Positions 35,197-43,055 of a stretch of 64,000 nucleotides of DNA are shown here, piece by piece (position 1 is the first letter of the stretch; each line of letters opens with the position of its first letter). The notes under the pieces are model-generated. The model saw nothing but the letters and a program-made list of their open reading frames with translations, was not told the origin of the DNA and searched no databases. This DNA comes from Leptospira mtsangambouensis (GTDB taxonomy: Bacteria > Spirochaetota > Leptospiria > Leptospirales > Leptospiraceae), in NCBI RefSeq assembly GCF_004770475.1, contig NZ_RQHK01000015.1:186001-250000 (forward strand). The letters run 5' to 3'. The translations under genes were made by a program, and so were the position numbers.

Positions 35197-37968
35197 ATGA
35201 TGAAACGGAATTTCGGAAACCTGTCTATTCTTTTTGGATACTTTGTGGTTTCTCTCCTCGTGACCTCCGTTTTGTTCGGATATTTTGAATGGATTCGTCC
35301 CCTTCGGATGAAATCAAATTTGATTTCCGCTTTGGAACGTTTTGATGAGGATCGAACAAAAGAGTATTTGAATACACTCGAGTTCTTTTTTCGCGAATCA
35401 ACTCTTCCTTACCGAGCCTCCCAAGTCACTTCCCGAATCAAAGACACCCTTGGTTTAAAATACGTTCGGTTGTATGATGATTCCCTTCGCCTCATCCATA
35501 GTACAAACGAAACAAGTGAAATTTTCCAAGATGAATTGAGACAGGATCCTTCTGGGTTGTCAGAGGGAAAATTGAAAAACCTTTCTAACGGTGATTATGT
35601 GTATCGTGATTTGTCCGGGAAATTTTTTGTTGTATTTCCCCAAGGTCCACCACTACCAAAACAAATTCAAAATGCTAATTTAGAATATGGATATCTATAT
35701 TGGGCCTTCGATCCCAAATCTCAAAAAGTTTTATATACAAATGATGAATCCATTTTAACGGGTGATAGAGAAAGTAATCAATTACTTGGATTGTTTTATG
35801 GAAAAGAAGGGCAAACCATCACTTGGCAGTTAGATGGTGAAAATTCTAAACTCATTTTAGAATCCAGAGAAAAGTTTTCTATTTATTTGCTTCGTCAATC
35901 AGATTCAGAAGCTGATGAAATACGGTTCGGTTGTTTTATCCTTTTTCTTGTTACCTTTACCGGATTGTTTTACATTCGGTTTATTTGGACTGTCACTCAC
36001 TCTCGCAGTTTTCAGTTCAAACGTAGAATTCTTTTACCAGTCATTGCTTATCTAATTTTACTTTTGTTTTATCAAAAGAGTTATGAACTTTTTCCTGATT
36101 ATCGTTATTACAAACCCTGGACCAAACATAGATTGGCTCAATTTGAAGAGACTTTATCTGTCCTTGAAAAAAATCTTCTTCGTGAAGGGCTTGGAGAAGG
36201 TGGGGGACTTGGAGAAACGGAAAGAATCGTTTCTGAACTGTACCTTTGGAAAAAAGATTCAAATGAAAATAAAACAATTCAAAATCGTTTTGGAACTGAG
36301 ATTTTTAGTTTATTCGAACGCATCCAAAATCATCCTATTACAATTTTATTCGAATCTGATTTTGACTTAGTATATTTAATTCCCAAACGAAATTATGAAA
36401 CGGGTTCCATCTCCATTCTTGTGGCGGTATTAGATTCTAATCTTTTACAGGCGAAAAAAGAAAAAGACAGGGATGAGTTTTATTTTCCATTAGTTTCTGC
36501 TAAATTATCGGATAACAAAAGTAAGGAACAAGTTCTCTTTAATCCTCGTATCTGGAAAGGAGAGGATACTTCCAAATTTGTTCATTTGGATTCGAAAAAA
36601 CAATCAGTTGGTTTTTTACATCATAAGTTTCATTCTTATTATACTTCTAAAGAACATGGGAAACCTGGATTTTTATCTGGCTTGTCTGTTTATCGTTATT
36701 CTTCCTTCCCACCTTATTTGTTAAGTTTTGGATATTTATTCATTGGACCTTGGATTTTCTTTGTGTTGTGGGCTTCCATAAAACGTAAATGGGAACATCG
36801 TAATATGTTAGGGGAATCCCTTTTGGTGAGTGATGAATCACCAAATCTAGAAATAGAGATAAAAAAATCTGTCTCTCCTAAAGAAGGAATTGAAACTAAA
36901 ATGGAACCCGTTATAAACAATCCTAGTCCTGTGAAAAAAACGAGTTTTAAAATTTTACCCCCGGCCACTTGGAGAAGAGTCGCCATTCTCGATGCAGTAC
37001 AAAAAAAACGAGAAACTATTTTTAATCCTGAATTAGAAAAACTAGTTCAATCCGTTACCAAAAAAGAAGAACCAAAAGAAACTAAGGCCAGTTCGCCGGA
37101 AAATTTCTTCACAATGATCCCGGAAGAAAAACGTGTAGAATATGGTTTGCTTGATAAGATATACAGAGAAAACGAAATTTCTTATGACGGAATTATTGGT
37201 TACACTAAAAACTTTATTTCAAGGCTTGGTTCACCTCGATTTTCTTATCTGTTTTTAAATGATTCTTTAGGTTCCTTTCACAATCAAATTTCATCCGGAC
37301 TTGACTATAACACTCGCTCTAACTTAATTTTTTTACACCATGATCCTTATTTGCTTTTTGATGAATCTGGATTTGCTATGTTGGATGTTGATGATTCAGT
37401 AAGGCTTGATCGATTTATTGCAAAAAAGTTTTCTTGGGAAATTCTTTTGCAAACGGAAGCCATCATTGCATTTCATATGGAATCATTAGGTTTCCCCGGT
37501 ATTTTTTTGGTTCTGTTAAACAAGGAAGAAAGGGCAAAATTTTTAGAATCTCATAAACGTATGATTCAAGAAAAACTTCGCCAAGTGATCCCAGCTCTAC
37601 ATGTCCTTGTGGAAAAAGAGGAACGAAAACCTGAGTTTTTAAAAGATAGTTTGTCTTGGATGATTCGATCTTTTATGCAAGCAACCTTCGGCGGAAAAAG
37701 ATCCACATCTGTACTCAGAATCCAATGGCCAGAATACCATCCATCTCCAGAATGGGAACGTTCAAAACGTCATTTTGTGGACTCGATCCAAGGGTATTTG
37801 GAAAGTAAAGATCGATTGATTGAAACATCACCCAATTCTATGTTGATTGTAACGGCAAAAGATTTGTATCTTTCTGTGATTCAAAAATTACAGGAACTTC
37901 CATTTCGCCATGAAATCAAATCGATGAAATTTCCTGATGATGGACAAAACTTCTACTTATACTTTTAA
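35197..37968 (+). CDS. Large two-part membrane protein, sensor-like
   Basis: From ATG 35197 this is about 923 residues; an in-frame TTG at 35164 is less likely. A membrane helix near the start (LSILFGYFVVSLLVTSVLFGY) is followed by an outside region of about 210 residues that looks like a Cache/PAS-type sensor. Further helices (FGCFILFLVTFTGLFYIRF, ILLPVIAYLILLLFY), a second outer region and another helix (FPPYLLSFGYLFIGPWIFF) come next. The cytoplasmic end has a GAF-like region and a final ~110 residues that recall a GGDEF fold, with SPNSMLIV where GGDEF would fall. No working catalytic motif is seen. I do not recognise a family. It overlaps the next TPR gene by 32 bases. Confidence 0.72.
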   Translation: MMKRNFGNLSILFGYFVVSLLVTSVLFGYFEWIRPLRMKSNLISALERFDEDRTKEYLNTLEFFFRESTLPYRASQVTSRIKDTLGLKYVRLYDDSLRLIHSTNETSEIFQDELRQDPSGLSEGKLKNLSNGDYVYRDLSGKFFVVFPQGPPLPKQIQNANLEYGYLYWAFDPKSQKVLYTNDESILTGDRESNQLLGLFYGKEGQTITWQLDGENSKLILESREKFSIYLLRQSDSEADEIRFGCFILFLVTFTGLFYIRFIWTVTHSRSFQFKRRILLPVIAYLILLLFYQKSYELFPDYRYYKPWTKHRLAQFEETLSVLEKNLLREGLGEGGGLGETERIVSELYLWKKDSNENKTIQNRFGTEIFSLFERIQNHPITILFESDFDLVYLIPKRNYETGSISILVAVLDSNLLQAKKEKDRDEFYFPLVSAKLSDNKSKEQVLFNPRIWKGEDTSKFVHLDSKKQSVGFLHHKFHSYYTSKEHGKPGFLSGLSVYRYSSFPPYLLSFGYLFIGPWIFFVLWASIKRKWEHRNMLGESLLVSDESPNLEIEIKKSVSPKEGIETKMEPVINNPSPVKKTSFKILPPATWRRVAILDAVQKKRETIFNPELEKLVQSVTKKEEPKETKASSPENFFTMIPEEKRVEYGLLDKIYRENEISYDGIIGYTKNFISRLGSPRFSYLFLNDSLGSFHNQISSGLDYNTRSNLIFLHHDPYLLFDESGFAMLDVDDSVRLDRFIAKKFSWEILLQTEAIIAFHMESLGFPGIFLVLLNKEERAKFLESHKRMIQEKLRQVIPALHVLVEKEERKPEFLKDSLSWMIRSFMQATFGGKRSTSVLRIQWPEYHPSPEWERSKRHFVDSIQGYLESKDRLIETSPNSMLIVTAKDLYLSVIQKLQELPFRHEIKSMKFPDDGQNFYLYF

Positions 37969-38548
37969 ATTTGTTTGTATCTTATTTTTATCCACCCAAA
38001 TGGTTTTGGCTGGCGGAAGCAAAAAAAAAGAAGAAACAACTGCTCTAAGAAAACAAATTTACAACTTACACAAAGTAGATGATGAAACAACCTCCATTCC
38101 TTATTTAGAAAGGTATTTGGATTTAAGCCAAAACGAGCTGTATTTTAAATTACTTTATGCAAAAGCACTTTTGTATAGAAACGATTTATCTGTTCCAAGG
38201 CCGGATGAACCGGCAGAAGATCGAATCAATAAGGCAAAACTCATTCAAAAAAACTATAACCTTTCCTCTAAACTTTTCCAAGAGAATGTATTACATCTGG
38301 AAAAAGTGAGGCCAAGGGATCCAAACCTTGGTCGGTGGTACTATCTTTGGGCTTTTAGTGAATGGTTTTCAGATAACAAAGAAAAGTCGATTAAACTATT
38401 TCAAAAGGCAGTGAAGTTGGACTACCGTTTGACCGAATCATATTATAATATTGCATCTCTGTACGAATCTCTTGGTCAGTGGCAGGATGCCAGTTTGTAT
38501 TGGCGTAAGTTTGAGAAGGCCGAAAAAGAATTGGAAGAAGAAGATTAA
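37937..38548 (+). CDS. Exported TPR-like protein
   Basis: A 203-residue protein with a signal peptide (about 1-25, ending near VLAGG) and helical repeats. The last part is a clear TPR pair: RWYYLWAFSEWFSDNKEKSIKLFQKAVKL (in part), then YYNIASLYESLGQWQDASLYWRKFEKAE (in part). It overlaps the large membrane protein gene by 32 bases and touches the RHH gene by one base. It probably works in the periplasm with the upstream product; its partner is unknown. Confidence 0.78.
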   Translation: MMDKTSTYTFKFVCILFLSTQMVLAGGSKKKEETTALRKQIYNLHKVDDETTSIPYLERYLDLSQNELYFKLLYAKALLYRNDLSVPRPDEPAEDRINKAKLIQKNYNLSSKLFQENVLHLEKVRPRDPNLGRWYYLWAFSEWFSDNKEKSIKLFQKAVKLDYRLTESYYNIASLYESLGQWQDASLYWRKFEKAEKELEEED

Positions 38549-38739
38549 TGGCAAAAATTGATAAACGATTTCAGATCCTACTTTCCGAAGACGAACAAAT
38601 TTTATTAAAAAATGAAGCTTCCAGAAGAGGAATTTCCCAGGGCGAACTCATTCGGATGGCTTTAAAAAATGAAATCATTCAAAAATCGGAACTTGTGAGA
38701 AGAAAGGCACTTGTCGCCTTAACGGAGTTACTGGATTGA
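38548..38739 (+). CDS. Ribbon-helix-helix (CopG-like) antitoxin-type protein
   Basis: A 63-residue protein with a ribbon-helix-helix pattern: beta strand KRFQILLSEDEQ, helix ILLKNEASRRG, turn, helix SQGELIRMALKNEII. Such small proteins bind DNA as dimers and often neutralise a toxin encoded next door. The next gene encodes a PIN-like protein and overlaps by four bases, the usual antitoxin-toxin layout. It is joined to the upstream TPR gene by one overlapping base, which is unusual for a mobile toxin-antitoxin pair and suggests it has settled into this operon. Confidence 0.72.
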   Translation: MAKIDKRFQILLSEDEQILLKNEASRRGISQGELIRMALKNEIIQKSELVRRKALVALTELLD

Positions 38740-39125
38740 AGGTTTATCTTACTTCTTCTTTGTTGTTAACACTGTTACGTTCTTCTCGTAAACTAAAGAT
38801 TCAAAAACTTTTGTTAGAAGCACTTGATTCTCACCAAAGATTCTTTACATCTTCATTTTCGATCCACTTATTGTTTCAAGGATTAGAGGATATTGATGTT
38901 ACAAAGAAAAAACAGATCCTTGGTTTTTTGGAAGATCTAACGGATACTATTTTCGAATTAGATACAGAAAGTCTGAGAACTCAAATTTTAATGTCCGAAA
39001 CCTGTGATCTTGAGACGGCAATTGCTTTGAAAGAGGGGATGGAAGAAGTATTTGTTGATTTAGAAAGGGAGGTAACCTCCCTGCCTTTACTTGTTGTTCG
39101 AAACTTCTTTGGGGAAACTAAATGA
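38736..39125 (+). CDS. PIN-domain-like protein lacking the first catalytic Asp (possible degenerate toxin)
   Basis: A 129-residue protein beginning with TTG in the stop of the RHH gene. The strand-helix order fits a PIN nuclease: MKVYLTSSLLLTLLR, FFTSSFSIHLLFQGL, then DLETAIALKEGMEEVFVDLERE. PIN toxins need an Asp in the first strand (YLDTS-type), but here it is Thr6, and the second acidic site is not evident. Asp91 and Asp108 may match the later acidic sites. It may therefore be a non-cutting relic or RNA-binding partner. The family call rests on layout and pattern rather than strong identity. Its end overlaps the convergent gene by 39 bases. Confidence 0.6.
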   Translation: MKVYLTSSLLLTLLRSSRKLKIQKLLLEALDSHQRFFTSSFSIHLLFQGLEDIDVTKKKQILGFLEDLTDTIFELDTESLRTQILMSETCDLETAIALKEGMEEVFVDLEREVTSLPLLVVRNFFGETK

Positions 39126-40817
39126 AACCGGAGGAGAAAGTGGACTTTTTTGGTCTTTCGAATCCCATTCATTCAGATAACGATTGTAAGCTGATATTCT
39201 GAAATAATAGGTAAGTCCTGGTTGGAAAAGAAGTCCTCGTTTTTCCCTTCTTGAATGATCCACTTGGTCGGCTAAAGGCCTAAATTCATCGGCTCCCAAT
39301 TCACCTTCAGGAACATATATATTGTTTACGAGGGTTTCTTCATTGATACAGAAACGTTTGTTTCTAAAACTACTTTCATCTTCGTTCCCATCAATTTTAT
39401 TTAAGTTTCCAACTTTGTCTTTTTTGACAAAAACTGAACCGAGCATTCGTGTGGGTGTAAGTCCGTAATGGATGATATAACCTCCACCACTTTGGACTTC
39501 TTTTTCATGATTGGAATTCCATAAAAAACAAATTGGATCCCCTGTGTTTGGATTTGATTCCAATCGAAATCTAGTGGGAACATCAGGAGGAGTTTGTTCT
39601 GTATATTCAAAGGAAAGGGATTGGACATTCGGAACGGATTTTCCCATCGGGTCTGGCCTAAACCATAACTTCCATTGGTAATATTTGAATTTGATTTTTG
39701 GGAGTCCTTTGTCCAGAGATCCAATCCTTGTCCAAGAAGGATCCATTTTAGAATCCAAAAACTTTTGGTTCGAACCGCGGAAGTAAAGTTCTAACATTGT
39801 GTCTTTGGGTTGTTCGATATTCCAATGAACACGAGTTAAACTAGAATTGCTATATTTTGTTTCTAAAACAGGAGAGATAGCAGTGTTACCTTCCATAAAA
39901 CCAATTTTGGTTTCATCATCATAACGAACGGATTCAAACTTAGTGTATTCTACTTCCGGTTCTCCTTTGTGGATATGAAATCCATCCAAATTTCCATAAA
40001 ATGATTTTCCAAGGACTAGAGGAGTGGAATCGTTTTCAGGAAAACCGAAACCCAATGTATCTGCTTGGTTGTTTTCATATTCCGCAGTTTCAATTCCATT
40101 TTGGTACATGATGTATTTGTGATTCAATGTATCAAAATATAAAGAGATCACTTCCCAAGTTTTTCGTTTGAGTTTCACTGGTGACTCCAAAACAAAACTT
40201 GCGGTTCGGCCATCAGATTTTTGGAGTAGGTTGTTGACTTGTAATATTGGTTTACTTTCGTTTAACTCGAGTGAGATGCCGTATTTTTTTCCTTTTACAT
40301 AAACAGTTCGATCCAAAATGACAGAACCCGCACCTTGTTCTCCCAACCGAACGGGAATGGAAATGGTAAAAGGATCGGGATGAGTTCCAAAAAGAGAATT
40401 TCCGGAAACGGAAAGATGGATTTGGTTTCTGCGACCAGAAAAGTATGCGGACCTTTTCCCAAAAAAATAATTTTGGTCATCGGTTAAATAGGAAGAGGAA
40501 ACAACTGAGATGGATTTGGATTTAAAAGGATTCCCGGCTTCCGTGATCTGTGGTTCTCTCACATCACCTTCAAAGTCGAAGAAAAGTTCTCCGTGTTTTG
40601 GGGTATTTTCTTTGGGTTTGAGAAAGTTCTTTTTGCCTGGTTCCGAATTCTGAACCACACCGTTTTTTTTCCAAAGGCTTAGGTTCAGGATTTCTTGTTT
40701 TGGGACTTCCCATCCAAATAAGGGTAGGCCCCAAACAAGGAATAAGATTACGACTGTTCTTCGATCAGTCCCAATCGTTTTTGGTGCCGTCCACCTTCGA
40801 ATTCTGTTTCTATCCAT
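39087..40817 (-). CDS. Exported LamG-like/fibronectin-like protein
   Basis: A 576-residue protein with a long basic N-terminus followed by a hydrophobic segment (TVVILFLVWGLPLFGWEVP), a probable signal. Residues ~130-310 look like a LamG/concanavalin-type beta-sandwich (SAYFSGRRNQIHLSVSG, KYIMYQNGIETAEYENNQ, LVLGKSFYGNLDGFHIH). Residues ~330-560 hold fibronectin III-like strands (PPDVPTRFRLESNPNTGDP, GLTYYFRISAYNRYLNEWD). Carbohydrate or matrix binding at the cell surface is plausible. Its ATG overlaps the end of rpiB by 70 bases and no later in-frame ATG would keep the signal, so the overlap seems real. Confidence 0.75.
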   Translation of the reverse strand: MDRNRIRRWTAPKTIGTDRRTVVILFLVWGLPLFGWEVPKQEILNLSLWKKNGVVQNSEPGKKNFLKPKENTPKHGELFFDFEGDVREPQITEAGNPFKSKSISVVSSSYLTDDQNYFFGKRSAYFSGRRNQIHLSVSGNSLFGTHPDPFTISIPVRLGEQGAGSVILDRTVYVKGKKYGISLELNESKPILQVNNLLQKSDGRTASFVLESPVKLKRKTWEVISLYFDTLNHKYIMYQNGIETAEYENNQADTLGFGFPENDSTPLVLGKSFYGNLDGFHIHKGEPEVEYTKFESVRYDDETKIGFMEGNTAISPVLETKYSNSSLTRVHWNIEQPKDTMLELYFRGSNQKFLDSKMDPSWTRIGSLDKGLPKIKFKYYQWKLWFRPDPMGKSVPNVQSLSFEYTEQTPPDVPTRFRLESNPNTGDPICFLWNSNHEKEVQSGGGYIIHYGLTPTRMLGSVFVKKDKVGNLNKIDGNEDESSFRNKRFCINEETLVNNIYVPEGELGADEFRPLADQVDHSRREKRGLLFQPGLTYYFRISAYNRYLNEWDSKDQKSPLSPPVSFSFPKEVSNNK

Positions 40818-41185
40818 TTTTTTACGATTCTCTGCGCTAAATCTGTTCCGAGAACCCTTCCCCCTAAAACGAGTACATTCGCGTTGTTATGGCGTTTGGA
40901 CATCTCCGCCGTAAACTCATCATGGCAAAGGGCCGCTCGAATGCCTTTGAAACGGTTGGCGGCAATGGACGCTCCAATGCCTGTTCCGCAAAGGGCGATG
41001 AGTCTAGGAACTTCACCGGAAAGAACCTTTCGGCAGGCATCTCCGATGATGGTGGGGTAGTCGACGGACTCTTCGCTCTTAGTACCGTAATCGACAATTT
41101 CGTAAGTTTCCTCGAGACTTTTCCTAAGGAATTCTTTGAGGGCAAATCCTCCATGATCAGATGCAATTCCAATTTTTTCTTTCAT
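40748..41185 (-). CDS. rpiB: Ribose-5-phosphate isomerase B
   Basis: This 145-residue RpiB/LacAB-family enzyme interconverts ribose 5-phosphate and ribulose 5-phosphate. Family motifs are intact: IGIASDHGGFALKE at the start, ESVDYPTI, the phosphate loop LCGTGIGASIAANRFKGIRA (in part), and NNANVLVLGGRVLG. The Cys of the CGTGIG segment is the catalytic base in RpiB. It overlaps the gene upstream by four bases and the gene downstream by 70 bases. Confidence 0.96.
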   Translation of the reverse strand: MKEKIGIASDHGGFALKEFLRKSLEETYEIVDYGTKSEESVDYPTIIGDACRKVLSGEVPRLIALCGTGIGASIAANRFKGIRAALCHDEFTAEMSKRHNNANVLVLGGRVLGTDLAQRIVKKWIETEFEGGRHQKRLGLIEEQS

Positions 41186-41853
41186 TCTGCTTTCTCCTTT
41201 CTATGTTTTAGGGCATCGGTGTATGATTTTAATGATTCCAAAGAAAGAGAGAGTAAAAACTTATCTCGTTCTCTGAGTAAACTTCCATAGTATCCTGTGA
41301 ATAAATCTAAATAACGTTCGTACTTATCTTTAGGATTTTTTTCTGATAAATATTCTATGGAAAGATTTGTGATTTCTTTTTTGATTTCCAAATGTGACTC
41401 AAACCATTGTTTGGCGAGTGTTACTTCTCCAGGAGTGAGTGGGTACGGACGACTATCGGAGAGAAGGATTCTCCACTCATAGGAAAAAAAACTCTCTTCC
41501 TTTTCGTTACCAGCGAGTAGTGAGGATTGAAAATACTCACCTAAATCTTTTGTCTGTGGGTCATCTTCGGGGAGAGTTTTGGATACCTGGTCTCGAAAAC
41601 ATTCTAAAGAGGCCATACGGAGCTCGGCCGATTCTTTTGCATATTCTCCCATTCTCGTCCGGTCCAAATTGATGACATTTGGACTAATCGCACCAAGTGG
41701 GATTTCTTTTTTTAAAGGTAAATAACAATCTTTCGCAACTTCCCAACCCAAGTTCCCTTCGGGAATCCAAAGAGAATGGGCAGATAAAGATCCAGCGAAA
41801 ATGAAAAAAAGAATTGGGAAAGGTTTTGCAAAATTACCCATGGGTTCTTTCAA
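41182..41853 (-). CDS. Exported hypothetical protein
   Basis: A 223-residue protein with a signal peptide (hydrophobic FPILFFIFAGSLSAHS, cleavage probably after LSA). The mature part is mostly helical and charged, with Cys residues at DCYLP and LECFRD. I do not recognise a family. It sits between serC and rpiB, overlapping serC by 20 bases and rpiB by four, so it is co-expressed with two metabolic genes although it is probably periplasmic. Confidence 0.7.
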   Translation of the reverse strand: MKEPMGNFAKPFPILFFIFAGSLSAHSLWIPEGNLGWEVAKDCYLPLKKEIPLGAISPNVINLDRTRMGEYAKESAELRMASLECFRDQVSKTLPEDDPQTKDLGEYFQSSLLAGNEKEESFFSYEWRILLSDSRPYPLTPGEVTLAKQWFESHLEIKKEITNLSIEYLSEKNPKDKYERYLDLFTGYYGSLLRERDKFLLSLSLESLKSYTDALKHRKEKAE

Positions 41854-42931
41854 ATTCTTTGATCAAAGAAATGAGTGAATCCACACCTTCCTCAGGCATT
41901 GCATTATAGATACTCGCCCGGAATCCACCAACATCGCGGTATCCTTTGAGTCCAGCAAACCCTTGTTCTTCGGCAAGGGTTAAAAATTTGGAATCTAAAG
42001 CATCGTTATAACCACGAAACACAACATTCATAGCGGAACGAAACTCATCTGGAACTGGTGCATAAAAAAGGTTGGATGCATCAATGGCATCATACAATTT
42101 TTTTGCTTTCCGTTCGTTTGTGACTTCCATTTCCGCAAGGCCACCATTCCGTTTTAAATATTTAAAAACAAGCCCTGCAATGTAGATGGAATAAGTAGGA
42201 GGTGTATTGTACAAAGATCCATTTTTTTCCATGAGTGCAAAGTTCATTAGGTTGGGAATCGGGTGATCAAATGTTGGTAATTTTTCTTTGTCGTAAATGA
42301 CAAGTGTGAGTCCAGAAGGCCCGATGTTTTTTTGTGCTCCCGCAAAGATGACAGAAAAATCTTCTATAGGAAGTTTTCGACTAAGAAGTTCACTTGTCAT
42401 GTCAGCAAAAAGAGGAGCTTTTTTTAATTTAGGAAAAGTTTTATAACGAGTTCCATAAATGGTATTGTTGGAAGTGATATAAACATATTTGGCTCCATCA
42501 TTCACGATCTCGTCAGTGATGGTGGGAAGTTCCATATATTTGGAATCGGCCCCATTAAAAATAGATTTTACATTCGGGTAAAATTTCTTTGCTTCTTCAA
42601 AGGCTTTTTTGGCCCAAACCCCTGTGAGCGCAAAATCAGCAGAGTCTCCTGCTTTTAGATAATTAAAAGGAATGGCGGAAAATTGTAAAGTGGCACCGCC
42701 GGGGAAATAGACCACCGCATAACGGGAAGGTAGGTCTAGTAATTCCCTGAGATCACTGAGAGATTCGTCCAAAATATTTTGGAAAACATTTCCCCTGTGG
42801 CTCATTTCCATTACAGACATTCCAGTTCCTTTGTAATTTAGGAACTCACTTTGCGCTTCCTCCATGACTTCTGTGGGCAACATGGCAGGGCCGGCATTAA
42901 AATTGAAGACTCTGTGCGTAAATGTAGGCAT
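41834..42931 (-). CDS. serC: Phosphoserine aminotransferase
   Basis: This 365-residue PLP enzyme makes 3-phosphoserine from 3-phosphohydroxypyruvate in serine synthesis, and acts in PLP synthesis in some bacteria. The start FNFNAGPAMLPTEVMEEAQ, the SVMEMSHRG block, and the PLP-lysine segment VIFAGAQKNIGPSGLTLVI (in part) are typical of SerC. The substrate-binding end (SMNVVFR-like: SAMNVVFRGYN, GLKGYRDVGGFRASIYNAM) is complete. It is the first gene of a minus-strand unit with rpiB and a hypothetical gene, and is divergent from the P83/100 gene. Confidence 0.97.
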   Translation of the reverse strand: MPTFTHRVFNFNAGPAMLPTEVMEEAQSEFLNYKGTGMSVMEMSHRGNVFQNILDESLSDLRELLDLPSRYAVVYFPGGATLQFSAIPFNYLKAGDSADFALTGVWAKKAFEEAKKFYPNVKSIFNGADSKYMELPTITDEIVNDGAKYVYITSNNTIYGTRYKTFPKLKKAPLFADMTSELLSRKLPIEDFSVIFAGAQKNIGPSGLTLVIYDKEKLPTFDHPIPNLMNFALMEKNGSLYNTPPTYSIYIAGLVFKYLKRNGGLAEMEVTNERKAKKLYDAIDASNLFYAPVPDEFRSAMNVVFRGYNDALDSKFLTLAEEQGFAGLKGYRDVGGFRASIYNAMPEEGVDSLISLIKEFERTHG

Positions 42932-43055
42932 TCTCCCACAGAATTTTGAATATCCACCCCCCGGTAAATAGATTTTTATTCTAAAACTTGCTTTGCAGAA
43001 TCACAAAGGTTGTTAATCTTGTGGGCATCTTTACCCCAAATTTCGTGAGGAAACA

